Shown here piece by piece: positions 1-8,388 of a stretch of 46,392 bases of DNA. Location: assembly GCA_041686345.1 (NCBI GenBank), contig JAWLEA010000010.1, positions 1 to 46,392 of the forward strand, read 5' to 3'. Position numbers and translations under genes: made by a program. Position 1 is the first letter of the stretch. The number at the start of each line of letters is the position of its first letter. The notes under the pieces are model-generated. The model made no database searches. It had not been told where the DNA came from and saw only the letters and a program-made list of their open reading frames with translations. The DNA comes from JAQICJ01 sp041686345. Its GTDB lineage: Bacteria; Myxococcota_A; Polyangia; HGW-17.

Positions 1-156
1 CCCAGAATAGGGGTTATTGGCCTGGTGAAGAAACTGGTTTCAGATGCGCGAAGTAACTTCGCAGATATAGCCACTACTATTTCAAGAAGTTACGACAAAT
101 ATGATGAGATGAAATTCCGTCGCCAGACGATGACATCCATTTTTGGGATGGGAACT
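1..156 (+). repeat. MITE-like inverted-repeat element, copy A (left end cut by window)
   Basis: This is one copy of a ~160-bp element that recurs in the window. The full left end in other copies reads AGTTCCCATCCCAGAAT, and the right end here is its near-complement, ending GGGATGGGAACT followed by TA. The interior has two hairpins. The arms at 53-60 and 86-93 are perfectly complementary. A short stem pairs 118-121 with 126-129. No ORF of substance lies inside. The terminal inverted repeats and flanking TA fit a non-autonomous Tc1/mariner-IS630-type element. That class assignment is inferred. Confidence 0.8.
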
Positions 157-256
157 ATTTAGTAAAAGCATCAATATGTGTATTATTTCAGGAAAAAACG
201 AATTTTTGTCAAAAAAAGTTTTAAAAGGAAGTAATTTAGGGTAAACTCCATCTATT

Positions 257-592
257 GTGAGTAAAGAAAACGACATTTTAACCGACGAAGTTATCAAATA
301 TTTTAAAGATATTGCCTCCCAGATCATGGGGGATGACCTTGAGGAAGGAATTATCTGCACTTTTTGCCGGCAAAAAATTCCTGCATGGGAAGCCATTGCG
401 GTAGCCAATATTTTCCTCGGGGGCATTCCTGCTCATCTGAGTTGCCCCAAAGATGCTTTCATGCAGAACATCCACGAATTGGGAATTGAAAAAGGTTTTG
501 ATTATTCCAGTTTTTCAAAGAATATTGACAGAAAAATTGAAAATTCAGAAATTGTCAGCCCAAAGCCGATATCAGGAGTTATCAATATTTGA
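257..592 (+). CDS. small hypothetical protein with Cys/His metal-binding-like motif
   Basis: I do not recognise this 111-residue protein. It begins with GTG, preceded by an AGGAAG-type ribosome-binding sequence about 20 bases upstream, so the exact start is uncertain. Residues 1-30 look helical and acidic. C34-x2-C37 and H60-x2-C63 flank a short hydrophobic segment (about 42-58). The arrangement resembles a small zinc-binding knuckle, perhaps a ClpX-ZBD-like or treble-clef fold. There is no signal peptide, so it is probably cytoplasmic. It lies alone between a repeat copy and tRNA-Pro. Antisense ORFs across the same bases are less plausible because they lack the ordered Cys/His pattern. Confidence 0.6.
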   Translation: MSKENDILTDEVIKYFKDIASQIMGDDLEEGIICTFCRQKIPAWEAIAVANIFLGGIPAHLSCPKDAFMQNIHELGIEKGFDYSSFSKNIDRKIENSEIVSPKPISGVINI

Positions 593-725
593 CCGCCAAC
601 CTTTCTCGTAAAGGGTATTTTTTTGTCTACTTCAGTTGCCTGGATTTCAATTTTATCTTCAATTTTCTAGAGAACTTGAAGATAAATTCAGTTAAGGAAA
701 CTTTCAGGTATTTACTGGATAAATA

Positions 726-754
726 TTGCTGAAAAAGATTTTTTACTGTATAAA
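726..754 (+). promoter_or_regulatory. sigma70-type promoter of tRNA-Pro
   Basis: A TTGCTG -35 box (726-731), a 17-base spacer and a TATAAA -10 box (749-754) precede the tRNA. The predicted start site would be about 5 bases before its first nucleotide. Boxes and spacing are near consensus. Confidence 0.6.
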
Positions 755-765
755 GCTTTTTTTGC

Positions 766-843
766 CGGGGCGTAGCGCAGTCTGGTTAGCGCGTTCGGTT
801 CGGGACCGAAAGGTCGGAGGTTCAATTCCTCTCGCCCCGACCA
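766..843 (+). tRNA. tRNA-Pro(CGG)
   Basis: A complete cloverleaf is visible. The 7-bp acceptor stem starts with C1 (typical of bacterial tRNA-Pro) and pairs 766-772 with 833-839. The anticodon stem TTCGG/CCGAA closes the loop TTCGGGA, giving anticodon CGG, which reads CCG. A T-arm with GGTTCAATTCC is present, followed by discriminator A and an encoded CCA. No clear terminator hairpin follows. Confidence 0.95.
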
Positions 844-1160
844 AAAAAAATCAAAAATAATTGGTGGTATTGGCATCAAAATAACAGGTCGAGAATGCTT
901 CAGACCAAGAAGTTGAATTAATTATGATCCTTTTTTGGTGTTCTAAGCCAAAATTATTCCACTTTTCCTGGACACTTCCAGGTTAAACATTGAAATAAAA
1001 TATATTTAGATTAAAATATATTAGAAACGTTTTTTTATTTAAAATTTATCTGGTTAGGTTATATATTACCTTGGTAATTTTCTTTTTATAGCTGAATTTT
1101 CAGTATAAATGTCTTTGCAACGGTCGGCTTTTAGTCGACTCCAATATTTTTTGGTGATTT
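844..1160. other. 317-bp gene-free interval before the response regulator
   Basis: No convincing ORF, RNA gene or terminator is visible here. The stretch is AT-rich. It ends with an 8-bp palindrome AGTCGACT (1133-1140) about 20 bases before the regulator start codon. This could be an operator, but the evidence is only positional. Confidence 0.4.
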
Positions 1161-1748
1161 ATGGATATTCTTGTAGTAGATGATGAACGAGATATTTGCG
1201 ATTTTCTTGCTGATTTTTTAAATCAGGATGGGCATAATGTCAAAACATTGAGTGATCCAACCAAAGTTGTTGCAACTCTTAAGAAAAAATCATTTCATGT
1301 AATTATTTTAGATTTAATGATGCCAAAAATGAGTGGGATCGATCTGCTTCAAAAAATAAGAACCTTTGATGACGATCTTGCAGTAATCATACTTACAGGA
1401 TATCCCACAGTTGAAAGTGCTTCAGACTCTATTCAGCATGGAGTCAGTGCTTATATCAGAAAACCTTTCTCCATTGATGAACTCAGAACCAACCTCTATA
1501 AAATAGCCAGAGAAAAAGGCTTATTATTGGAAAAAGAGTCCGAGTTGCATCGAGTGATCGGCGAAAATATACGTAATAATCGCAAAGAAAAAAATCTTAC
1601 CCTGAAAATGCTTTCCAGAAGAACTCAACTTTCTATCAGCCTTCTTTCCCAGATCGAAAGAGGTGAAAGTTCCCCCTCTATTACTTCCCTTTATAAAATA
1701 GCCAATGCTCTTAATGTAAAAATGGCCGAACTCCTCGGTGATTTTTAG
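1161..1748 (+). CDS. response regulator with receiver domain and XRE-family HTH output
   Basis: This 195-residue cytoplasmic regulator has an N-terminal REC domain (about 2-120) with the acidic pair D7/D8, phospho-acceptor D51 in LDLMMP, T79 in LTGYP and K101 in the RKPF motif, so all catalytic positions are intact. A linker helix leads to a Cro/C1-type helix-turn-helix (about 131-190) containing LSQIERGESSPS, the typical XRE recognition region. REC domains are far more often joined to OmpR, NarL or Fis outputs, so this pairing is uncommon. No histidine kinase gene lies in the window, so it is an orphan here. By family it would be a DNA-binding transcription factor controlled by phosphorylation. 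Its targets cannot be read from sequence. The neighbouring gene converges on it. Confidence 0.9.
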   Translation: MDILVVDDERDICDFLADFLNQDGHNVKTLSDPTKVVATLKKKSFHVIILDLMMPKMSGIDLLQKIRTFDDDLAVIILTGYPTVESASDSIQHGVSAYIRKPFSIDELRTNLYKIAREKGLLLEKESELHRVIGENIRNNRKEKNLTLKMLSRRTQLSISLLSQIERGESSPSITSLYKIANALNVKMAELLGDF

Positions 1749-1765
1749 TTTAACTCAACCATCTT

Positions 1766-2155
1766 TTACAAGTCGGTGCGGGATAAAAAATCTGAAGTAT
1801 TTACAATTCGTCTTTTGTGGATACCAAGAGCGATAACCTTGCTCTGATTTTTGGCTGTAATTGAAAATTCAATTTTATTATTGTGAATCTTGGATAAAAG
1901 AAGTTCAATTCTGAAGGTTTCCCCTTCGGCTATGGGGTAAAGATGGGTAAGATGAACTTTGGTTCCCACCGTTGTATATCCTTTTTCAATATGAGGCATG
2001 AGTGATGAAAAAGCCAGCTTTTCGATTGTTAAAATCAGTGCTGTTGTACTGAGTACATCAGTTTCTCCGCTTCCCATGGCGTTGGCGGTCCATTCCTCTT
2101 TAACTGTGTAAGTGCCGGTGAACATCATTCCATTGGACAGGTCGTTGTAAGGCAT
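1766..2155 (-). CDS. FlK-like hotdog-fold thioesterase
   Basis: The protein is 129 residues and has no signal peptide. The overall pattern matches hotdog thioesterases of the fluoroacetyl-CoA thioesterase (FlK) group: an N-terminal T-Y-T-V strand, then 'GSGETDVLSTTALILTIE' at about 28-46, then a G-T-K-V-H-L-T-H strand near residues 63-70, then the final beta strands. In this family a Thr/Ser, a Glu and a His line the acyl-CoA site. Here candidate residues are T38/T39, E45 and H71 or nearby, assigned by eye. The likely role is hydrolysis of a small acyl-CoA. The natural substrate is unknown, and fluoroacetate resistance should not be assumed. It converges with the response regulator, with a 17-base gap and no visible terminator. 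Confidence 0.7.
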   Translation of the reverse strand: MPYNDLSNGMMFTGTYTVKEEWTANAMGSGETDVLSTTALILTIEKLAFSSLMPHIEKGYTTVGTKVHLTHLYPIAEGETFRIELLLSKIHNNKIEFSITAKNQSKVIALGIHKRRIVNTSDFLSRTDL

Positions 2156-2292
2156 TTAAATTCCTTTCCTGGCTTTTTAATATTTTCCATTCAATAAACG
2201 ATCACTGGATAGAGGAATATTGGCTTTATTTGTTATTTTTGTAAAGTCTAATATCAGGATCATCCAGAATAGTTGTCGATATAAAGTGTGGA

Positions 2293-3219
2293 CTATTTGA
2301 AAAATCGAACTCGTTCTCTTAATTTTTTGAATAAAGCAGATACAGGTTTCCATTGGGGTATTCGATTAAATTCCAGATGTTTTTTCCCTCTTTGATCAAA
2401 GACAGCCCATTTATCATTGCGAAAAAGGATCTTTAAATTAAACAGTCTGGAAAGTTTAAATGTTTTTTTGAAGGGAGTTGAGTTGCCTAGAAAAATAATA
2501 CCATAATACAGATAGTTGACTGGAGTTTTTCCGTACCAGTTGGCAGCTGTGTATTTAATAAGTTTTCCCTGTGGATCTTTTATGCTGTGTACCGATTGCA
2601 AAGGAAGAACGTGACCTGCCTGAACCCAAACTTTCTGATAAGGAGAAGGTGTTATTCCAAGGAACCAGCGTCGGCAATTTCCTTGATGACAGAGCAATTT
2701 TTCTCCTATCAAAAAGATTTCATCCCGGAAACTCAATTCGTGAACAGCTGCTTGAACTGCGGGCAATTCGGTAAAAGGAGTTTTATAACATTTTGTTTTA
2801 AGAGAAAGTGATATTCCAAGTCGGGGATAAGGAGGGTCAAGCTTGGTTGTTATTAATTTTTTTCTTTTTTTAACTGATAACTTGAGTGAAAGGGGGGTAC
2901 CTTCAATGGAAACAAGGTGGAAAAAATCAAGTTTGGTTTTTGTTTCCAGCAATAAAGAGAGGCCTTTTTGCATTGCTTTGAATTTATTGGAATAAGGTCC
3001 GATGAAAACCTTGTAATTTGATTTGCTGCCAATTTCAGGTTTCAGGATCAATGTTTGGGTTATGGTATTGCCTTTTGCTGGATCTTTTTGGAAATGACCG
3101 GCAAGTTGCTTTGCTCTGGAAAAACTTGGCAAGTTGTCAACTTTCAGCCAGATTGATGGAATTCCAGAAATTGTACCTGAATTTAACAGGAAAAAATGAA
3201 AAAGAAGAAAAATCAACAT
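2293..3219 (-). CDS. exported SPOR-like and SH3-like domain protein
   Basis: This 308-residue protein starts with a hydrophobic segment (about 1-20) that looks like a signal peptide. Residues ~24-105 read like a SPOR domain: 'WLKVDNLPSF' and later 'YKVFIGPYSNKFKAMQK', a pattern that binds denuded peptidoglycan in known SPOR proteins. Residues ~165-210 resemble a bacterial SH3 fold, with C177 and C182 close together and a W-V-Q-A-G-H-V-L strand. The C-terminal ~95 residues are not recognised. The start lies 6 bases after the stop of the upstream lipoprotein gene, so the two are probably translationally coupled. A periplasmic, cell-wall-associated role is inferred. Confidence 0.6.
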   Translation of the reverse strand: MLIFLLFHFFLLNSGTISGIPSIWLKVDNLPSFSRAKQLAGHFQKDPAKGNTITQTLILKPEIGSKSNYKVFIGPYSNKFKAMQKGLSLLLETKTKLDFFHLVSIEGTPLSLKLSVKKRKKLITTKLDPPYPRLGISLSLKTKCYKTPFTELPAVQAAVHELSFRDEIFLIGEKLLCHQGNCRRWFLGITPSPYQKVWVQAGHVLPLQSVHSIKDPQGKLIKYTAANWYGKTPVNYLYYGIIFLGNSTPFKKTFKLSRLFNLKILFRNDKWAVFDQRGKKHLEFNRIPQWKPVSALFKKLRERVRFFK

Positions 3220-3225
3220 TTGTAA

Positions 3226-3798
3226 TTACTTATCAGTATTTTTCTCTTTGGCATCAGGTGTATCATCATCATTATCATCATCTTCTTCTTTTGCTTCTTC
3301 AGGTTTGCTGTTTTCGTCAGGTTTTTCAGTTTTATCTTCTTTTTTTTCTTTGTCTTCGTCAGTCTTTTCGGGTTCAGGTGGAACCATCCACTTGATTGAA
3401 TTTAAATTTTTACGAATAGCATCAAGTTGTTTATCTATTTTATCGGCATGGGCAGAAAAAGCTTTGGCGTCTTCCGGATTGATTGATTCATTTTTTAATT
3501 CCAGTGACCTGTCACGACAGAGCCTTGAAATTTTCATGGCATAGCGCAAAAAGCGAATAATATGCTCTCTATACATGGTTGCTTTAGGATAGGTTGTAAG
3601 AATCTTCGTAGCCAGTTCCTGTGTTTTTACCGCTGATTCATTGAGTTTTCCATTTAAACGCAATCGTTTGATTGTTTCAGTTTCATCTTTTATTTCTTCT
3701 GTCACCTTTGCAGTTGTATATGTCTTTTTCTTGTTTTTGCATCCCGAAACAGCGAAGATTACAAATAAAAGAGGCAGTGTTTTGATTAGGGTTTTCAT
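3226..3798 (-). CDS. lipoprotein with acidic C-terminal tail
   Basis: The 190-residue product has a lipoprotein signal peptide ending AVSGC, so Cys20 would be lipidated, with Lys at +2. Residues ~30-140 are predicted helical with no family I recognise. The last ~55 residues are a low-complexity Glu/Asp/Lys/Pro tail. A strong AAGGAG site stands upstream of the ATG. It follows ileS by 12 bases and precedes the SPOR-like gene by 6 bases, so the three form a probable operon. The function is unknown. Pairing with a SPOR protein suggests a role at the envelope or division site, which is inference only. Confidence 0.75.
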   Translation of the reverse strand: MKTLIKTLPLLFVIFAVSGCKNKKKTYTTAKVTEEIKDETETIKRLRLNGKLNESAVKTQELATKILTTYPKATMYREHIIRFLRYAMKISRLCRDRSLELKNESINPEDAKAFSAHADKIDKQLDAIRKNLNSIKWMVPPEPEKTDEDKEKKEDKTEKPDENSKPEEAKEEDDDNDDDTPDAKEKNTDK

Positions 3799-3810
3799 AT
3801 TTTGTTCTCC

Positions 3811-6800
3811 TTATGCTTTTTTTATGCCAATGGTAAAGTTGGCTCCATCAATGTCAAAATTGTTGATAATATACTCTGTTTGATTGCTCATTTTTTCAAA
3901 AGATTTTGCAAGAATTTCATTTGATATATATTCACCATGTTTTTTCAATGCTTTTTCCAGTTTTTCGTCGTCAGTCTGGAAACGAAAATGAATTCTGTCT
4001 TCCACCTCAAGTCCGATTTCCTTGCGGGTTCTCTGGATCCTGTTCAAAACTTCCCGGGCAAGTCCTTCCAGTTTTAATTCCGGGGTAATTCTGGTGTCAA
4101 GAGCGACACTGATATGTTGACCGGCCTGAACGACGGAATCTTCTTTGGCTTCCCTTTCAATCAAAAAGCATTCGGGGGTGAGAGTTTCGCCTTCTACTTC
4201 AATATTTTCTCCTGCTTCAACTTTTTTCAGGGTTGCAGAAGGAAGATTGCGAATGGCATTGATGAGGAATTTCATTTTCTTGCCAAAACGGGGGCCCATG
4301 TAACTGAGATTTGGTTTTGCGACCAGGCTGACAAATTCTGACTCATTGGTTGTAAACAAGATATCCTTGATATTAAGTTCCTCTGAGATAACAGGAATCA
4401 AGGGTTTGAAATTTTGAAGTACTTCAGGATCTGAATTGATAAGAGTCAATTTGGAAAGAGGTTGTCTGACTCCTATATTGTGTTGTTCTCTTAAGCTGCG
4501 CCCGATAAGAATAGCTTCCTGCATCAAGGCAAAAGAATGCTCCAGTTGTTCATCCATTTTGGCTGTTTCCGGTTCTGGGAAATCCTGGAGATGTACAGAA
4601 TCGTCAATAAAATCAGCATCAGTAAGATTACAATATATTTCTTCTGCGAGAAAAGGAGTAAAAGGAGCCATTATCAGGGAGAAATGGCGCAAAACTTCGT
4701 AAAGGGTTGAATAAGCCTGAAGTTTATCTTTGAGTAATCCCGGTTTCCAGAATCTTCTACGGTTAAGTCGAATATACCAGTTGGTAAGGTCGTCAATGAA
4801 TTCAACCAATGCAGGAACTACTTTGAAAAGACGATATTTGTCCATTTCATCCTGTACTTGGCGATTGAGTGTTTCCACTCGACTCAGGATCCAGCGATCA
4901 AGAACGTTGTCAGATGGTAAATATTCCGACGTTGTTTGGGGATCGAAGTCATCGATAATGGCATAAGTTAAAAAGAAGCGGTAAGCATTCCAGAGGGGAA
5001 GCAGGATAAGTCGGACTACATCTCTGACTTCCTTTTCACTGAATTTCAGATCTTCAGCTTTTACCAGCCCGGAATTGATTAAATAAAGTCTAAGGGCGTC
5101 AGCTCCGTGTTTGTTCAGAATAGAATCCGGAGCAGGGTAATTTTGCAGTCTTTTACTCATCTTTTTACCGTCTTCAGATAGAATGAGTCCGTTGACTACC
5201 ACATTTTTAAAGGCCGGTTTGTCAAAAAGGGCGGTGGAAAGAATCATGAGAGTGTAAAACCAGCCTCTGGTTTGATCGAGGCCTTCAGCTATGAAATCGG
5301 CAGGGAGCCCATTTTCAACTTTGCTTTTATTTTCGAAAGGGTAGTGATATTGAGCATAGGGCATGGAGCCACTTTCAAACCAGCAATCCAAAACTTCGGA
5401 GATCCTTTTGACATCACCTCCGCACTCCGGGCACTTCCAAGAGAGATGATCTATCATGTGCATGTGAAGATCTTCACTTTTTTCTCCGGATAGTTTTTCG
5501 AGTTCGGCAATTGAGCCGGCAACATCAATATGGTTACATTCTTCGTTGTTGCATCTGAAAATAGGAATGGGAGTTCCCCAATATCTGTTTCTGCTGATAT
5601 TCCAATCTCGGGCTCCTTCAAGCCACTTGCCGAATCTGCCCGATTTAATGTGTTCGGGAATCCAGTTGGTCAATTTGTTATTGGCAATAATTTTGTCTTT
5701 TATTTTATTGACATTTACGAACCAAACCGGCATTGCCTTGTAAATCAAAGGACAACCAGAGCGTTCACAATATGGATAGGAGTGAACCAGAGTTTTGTGT
5801 TTTACCAGACGCTTGCGATTTTTCAGGTCTTTGATAATCAGGGGGTCGGCATCCTTAATGTACATCCCTGCCCAGTTTTTTACTTCGGAAGTAAATTTGC
5901 CGTCGTCATTGACAGGATCAACCATGGGAATATTTTCACAACTGCAAACTCTGTAGTCATCTTCACCATATGCAGGGGCAATATGCACCAGGCCGGTTCC
6001 GTCTTCAGCAGTAACATAATTGTCTAATACCACACGATAAGCACCTTCTTCGGCCAGATCGGCAAAAAAATCAAAAAGAGGGATATATTTAATACCCTCA
6101 AGTTCACTACCTTTCATCTCTTTTACAATTTTGTAATCAGTTGTTTTTTTAAAGTAGGAAGAAATAAGAGATTTTGCCAAAATATAATGAGTTGAATCAG
6201 ATTTGTCTTCAAGTTCCACATAGTCAATATCCGGATGAACAGCTATAGCCAGATTGGAAGGCAGTGTCCAGGGAGTGGTTGTCCAAACCAGCATTTTGAC
6301 TTCAGGGCGGTCTACAAGTGGCATGGTAAGTGTTATTGCCGGATCCTGAACATCCCTGTAGTCGGAAGAAGCTTCAAAATTTGACAATGGAGTGTGGCAA
6401 CCGATGGAGTAGGGTAGAATTCTGTGTCCTTCATAAATAAGACCCTTATCCCAGAGATCTTTGAAAACCCACCAGACAGATTCCATGAAAGAAGACTGCA
6501 TTGTCAGGTATCTGTTTTCAAAGTCAACCCATCTACCGGTTCTCAAAACAGTTCGTTCCCATTCTTTGGAGTATTTGAGCACGGAAGCACGACATGCTTC
6601 ATTAAATTTGTCTATACCAACATCTTTGATATCCTGGCCAACTATTCCCAATTTTTTTTCAATTTCCATTTCAACTGGAAGACCATGGGTATCCCAGCCG
6701 AATCGTCTGTCCACATGGTAACCTCTCATAGTCCAATATCTTGGAATAATATCTTTAATTATGCCGGCCAGAAGATGACCGTAATGAGGCAGGTTGTTGG

Positions 6801-6945
6801 CAAAAGGAGGACCGTCGAAAAATACGTACTCTTCAGAATCTTTTCTTTGAGCAATAGATTTTTTAAAATGGTTACCCTTATTCCATTTTTTCAGTATTTG
6901 TTCTTCCATTTCCGGGAAACTGATGCTTTTATCTACTGTTTTCAT
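3811..6945 (-). CDS. ileS: isoleucyl-tRNA synthetase, type 2 (eukaryote-like)
   Basis: This class Ia synthetase charges tRNA-Ile. At 1044 residues it has the HIGH signature as HYGH (about 54-57) and the KMSKR signature at about 595-599. It also shows the WTTTPWTLPSN editing-domain motif, CxxC pairs in the insert (C-N-N-E-E-C and C-P-E-C), and a long C-terminal anticodon-binding region. The size and the 'ADALRLYLINSG' region fit the type-2 IleRS clade, whose members are often poorly inhibited by mupirocin. I chose the ATG at 6945 because GGAAGGA sits 5-6 bases before it. A TTG five codons upstream overlaps that site and is unlikely. It heads the operon with the lipoprotein and SPOR genes. Confidence 0.95.
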   Translation of the reverse strand: MKTVDKSISFPEMEEQILKKWNKGNHFKKSIAQRKDSEEYVFFDGPPFANNLPHYGHLLAGIIKDIIPRYWTMRGYHVDRRFGWDTHGLPVEMEIEKKLGIVGQDIKDVGIDKFNEACRASVLKYSKEWERTVLRTGRWVDFENRYLTMQSSFMESVWWVFKDLWDKGLIYEGHRILPYSIGCHTPLSNFEASSDYRDVQDPAITLTMPLVDRPEVKMLVWTTTPWTLPSNLAIAVHPDIDYVELEDKSDSTHYILAKSLISSYFKKTTDYKIVKEMKGSELEGIKYIPLFDFFADLAEEGAYRVVLDNYVTAEDGTGLVHIAPAYGEDDYRVCSCENIPMVDPVNDDGKFTSEVKNWAGMYIKDADPLIIKDLKNRKRLVKHKTLVHSYPYCERSGCPLIYKAMPVWFVNVNKIKDKIIANNKLTNWIPEHIKSGRFGKWLEGARDWNISRNRYWGTPIPIFRCNNEECNHIDVAGSIAELEKLSGEKSEDLHMHMIDHLSWKCPECGGDVKRISEVLDCWFESGSMPYAQYHYPFENKSKVENGLPADFIAEGLDQTRGWFYTLMILSTALFDKPAFKNVVVNGLILSEDGKKMSKRLQNYPAPDSILNKHGADALRLYLINSGLVKAEDLKFSEKEVRDVVRLILLPLWNAYRFFLTYAIIDDFDPQTTSEYLPSDNVLDRWILSRVETLNRQVQDEMDKYRLFKVVPALVEFIDDLTNWYIRLNRRRFWKPGLLKDKLQAYSTLYEVLRHFSLIMAPFTPFLAEEIYCNLTDADFIDDSVHLQDFPEPETAKMDEQLEHSFALMQEAILIGRSLREQHNIGVRQPLSKLTLINSDPEVLQNFKPLIPVISEELNIKDILFTTNESEFVSLVAKPNLSYMGPRFGKKMKFLINAIRNLPSATLKKVEAGENIEVEGETLTPECFLIEREAKEDSVVQAGQHISVALDTRITPELKLEGLAREVLNRIQRTRKEIGLEVEDRIHFRFQTDDEKLEKALKKHGEYISNEILAKSFEKMSNQTEYIINNFDIDGANFTIGIKKA

Positions 6946-6963
6946 ATTAATTCCTTCCAAAAT

Positions 6964-7203
6964 TCAAATTTGCCGGGACAAAATGGCACTTGCCACTGTT
7001 GCCAAAAGTCTATGTATAATGTAAACCAGAGGCAATTTAACCAATACTGTTATCACAGGAGGAAAAAAAGTAAAGAGTTCTGTTTTCACTTGATAAAGGT
7101 CACTATATCCAAGGGTATCCTCATAAGTTTTTTCAGGTATTGTCCCGAATAAAATCAACAGGATTACAGATTGTGCAAATTTAAAAAATCCCCTCCTTAT
7201 CAT
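6964..7203 (-). CDS. possible small membrane protein upstream of ileS
   Basis: This 79-codon ORF ends 18 bases before the ileS start and would be first in that operon. It shows two hydrophobic stretches (about 10-22 and 46-72) and could be a two-helix membrane protein. Support is weak. The ribosome-binding-like AAGGAGGG lies inside the ORF at codons 2-5 rather than before the ATG, and no family is recognised. It may instead be untranslated leader of ileS. Confidence 0.35.
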   Translation of the reverse strand: MIRRGFFKFAQSVILLILFGTIPEKTYEDTLGYSDLYQVKTELFTFFPPVITVLVKLPLVYIIHRLLATVASAILSRQI

Positions 7204-7241
7204 TCGGGTTAGACATATTTTGGATTGATGGTATATTGGGC

Positions 7242-7398
7242 AGTCAATAACTGGGGTTATTGTCTGAGTAAGAAGTTGGATTGAGATGCACGAAGTAACT
7301 TCGCAGACATGGACACCACTGTTTCAAACAGTTACGACAAAACTGATGAGGTAAAATTCCGTTTCCAGACGATGACATCCATTTTTGGGACGGGCAAC
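7242..7398 (+). repeat. MITE-like element, copy B (ends degenerate)
   Basis: This is a full-length but diverged copy, orientation as copy A. The interior (GATGCACGAAGTAACTTCG and the CCAGACGATGACATCC segment) is well conserved. The left terminal repeat is largely lost and the right end reads GGGACGGGCAAC. It lies between divergent genes, directly upstream of the lipoprotein gene starting at 7439. Confidence 0.75.
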
Positions 7399-7438
7399 CA
7401 GGTAGAGCCGGGTTAATCAAAATATATTGGTGATTTGT

Positions 7439-8344
7439 ATGAATTCAAAACTATTTCTTTTTTTTGCAACCATAACCATAACCACAATTACTATGACGTC
7501 CTGTTTTTCTGCCAGGCAAACTTCGCCCGGTTCCAACATGAGTAATATCAACTCTTATCCAGATTCGGGAAAATACAGTTGGCAGATGGTAAGTAAAGAT
7601 TCGGAGAAGGAATTGACAACCAGGCAATATTGGCAGGTAAAATTGGATAATAATGACATTAAAGTGAAAATAAAATTCATAAAACTCGGTCATTCCCGCA
7701 AAGGTTTTCCCTGTAGCGGTTCCAATTATTACAAGGTCAAAAATGAATACTCATACTCGGGAAAATATGATGATAAAACAAAAAGTTATGCTTTAATCAT
7801 GAAGGGAAACAAATTGAGTGATTCGACCTGTGGTGATATTTCCAAGTTTCCCAAAAAACTAACAATAGCGCCCCTGCCGGGAAAACGATTTCTGGTAAAA
7901 GACGACAACAGGAAAAATTATGTTATTCACCACCACACTGTTAAAGGAACCTGGTATTGGCTCAATGAATCCGGCAATACTTCAGCTTCTGAAAATATTG
8001 TTGAAAAAGAAATCTGGCAATTGGACAAGCAAAAAGGGAATAAAGTTTCAGGTCATTACTATCGCTATGTTTACAGAAAAAGTTTGAATAAACGCAAGTA
8101 TAAATGCAATGGCAAAGATCATATTGTTCTTTTCAGTTATTTTGAATTAGAGGGCAAGGTCTTGCAAAATGGCAAAATCATGATTAAAGAAAAGAAATTC
8201 TTCCTGCCGGGAGAGGAGTTGTGTGAACCCAGAAACAGCAGGAATACCGATCAGTTCACCGGAATCCTGATTGGAGATAAACTTATTCTCAAATCGGATC
8301 GTTCAGGATCAAAACAGCAATTGATTAAGAGAAGTGGATTATAA
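7439..8344 (+). CDS. lipoprotein with an internally duplicated domain
   Basis: The product is 301 residues from the ATG at 7439. An in-frame TTG at 7427 is less likely because it would add a non-signal extension. The signal peptide ends TMTSC, so the Cys should be lipidated. Two halves of roughly 125 residues share one layout: G-x-(Y/W)-x-W, then a WQ(V/L) strand, a basic stretch with a C-x-G, a Y/F-rich strand ending in G, then a charged strand and a second Cys. So each unit has two cysteines that could form a disulfide. No family is recognised. It is monocistronic or reads into add 44 bases downstream. Ligand or partner unknown. Confidence 0.75.
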   Translation: MNSKLFLFFATITITTITMTSCFSARQTSPGSNMSNINSYPDSGKYSWQMVSKDSEKELTTRQYWQVKLDNNDIKVKIKFIKLGHSRKGFPCSGSNYYKVKNEYSYSGKYDDKTKSYALIMKGNKLSDSTCGDISKFPKKLTIAPLPGKRFLVKDDNRKNYVIHHHTVKGTWYWLNESGNTSASENIVEKEIWQLDKQKGNKVSGHYYRYVYRKSLNKRKYKCNGKDHIVLFSYFELEGKVLQNGKIMIKEKKFFLPGEELCEPRNSRNTDQFTGILIGDKLILKSDRSGSKQQLIKRSGL

Positions 8345-8388
8345 ATCTTTTCCAGTTAATTACTGTCTCCAAAAGGAAGGTCACAAAA

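Noticed and set aside
3018..3395. 125-codon plus-strand ORF over the SPOR/lipoprotein junction
   Set aside because: It is antisense to the acidic tail of the lipoprotein, which produces His/Leu runs. A shadow.
6424..7152. 242-codon plus-strand ORF over the ileS 5' end
   Set aside because: It is antisense to the conserved N-terminal catalytic region of ileS, with His/Phe/Ser-rich low-complexity translation. A shadow frame.
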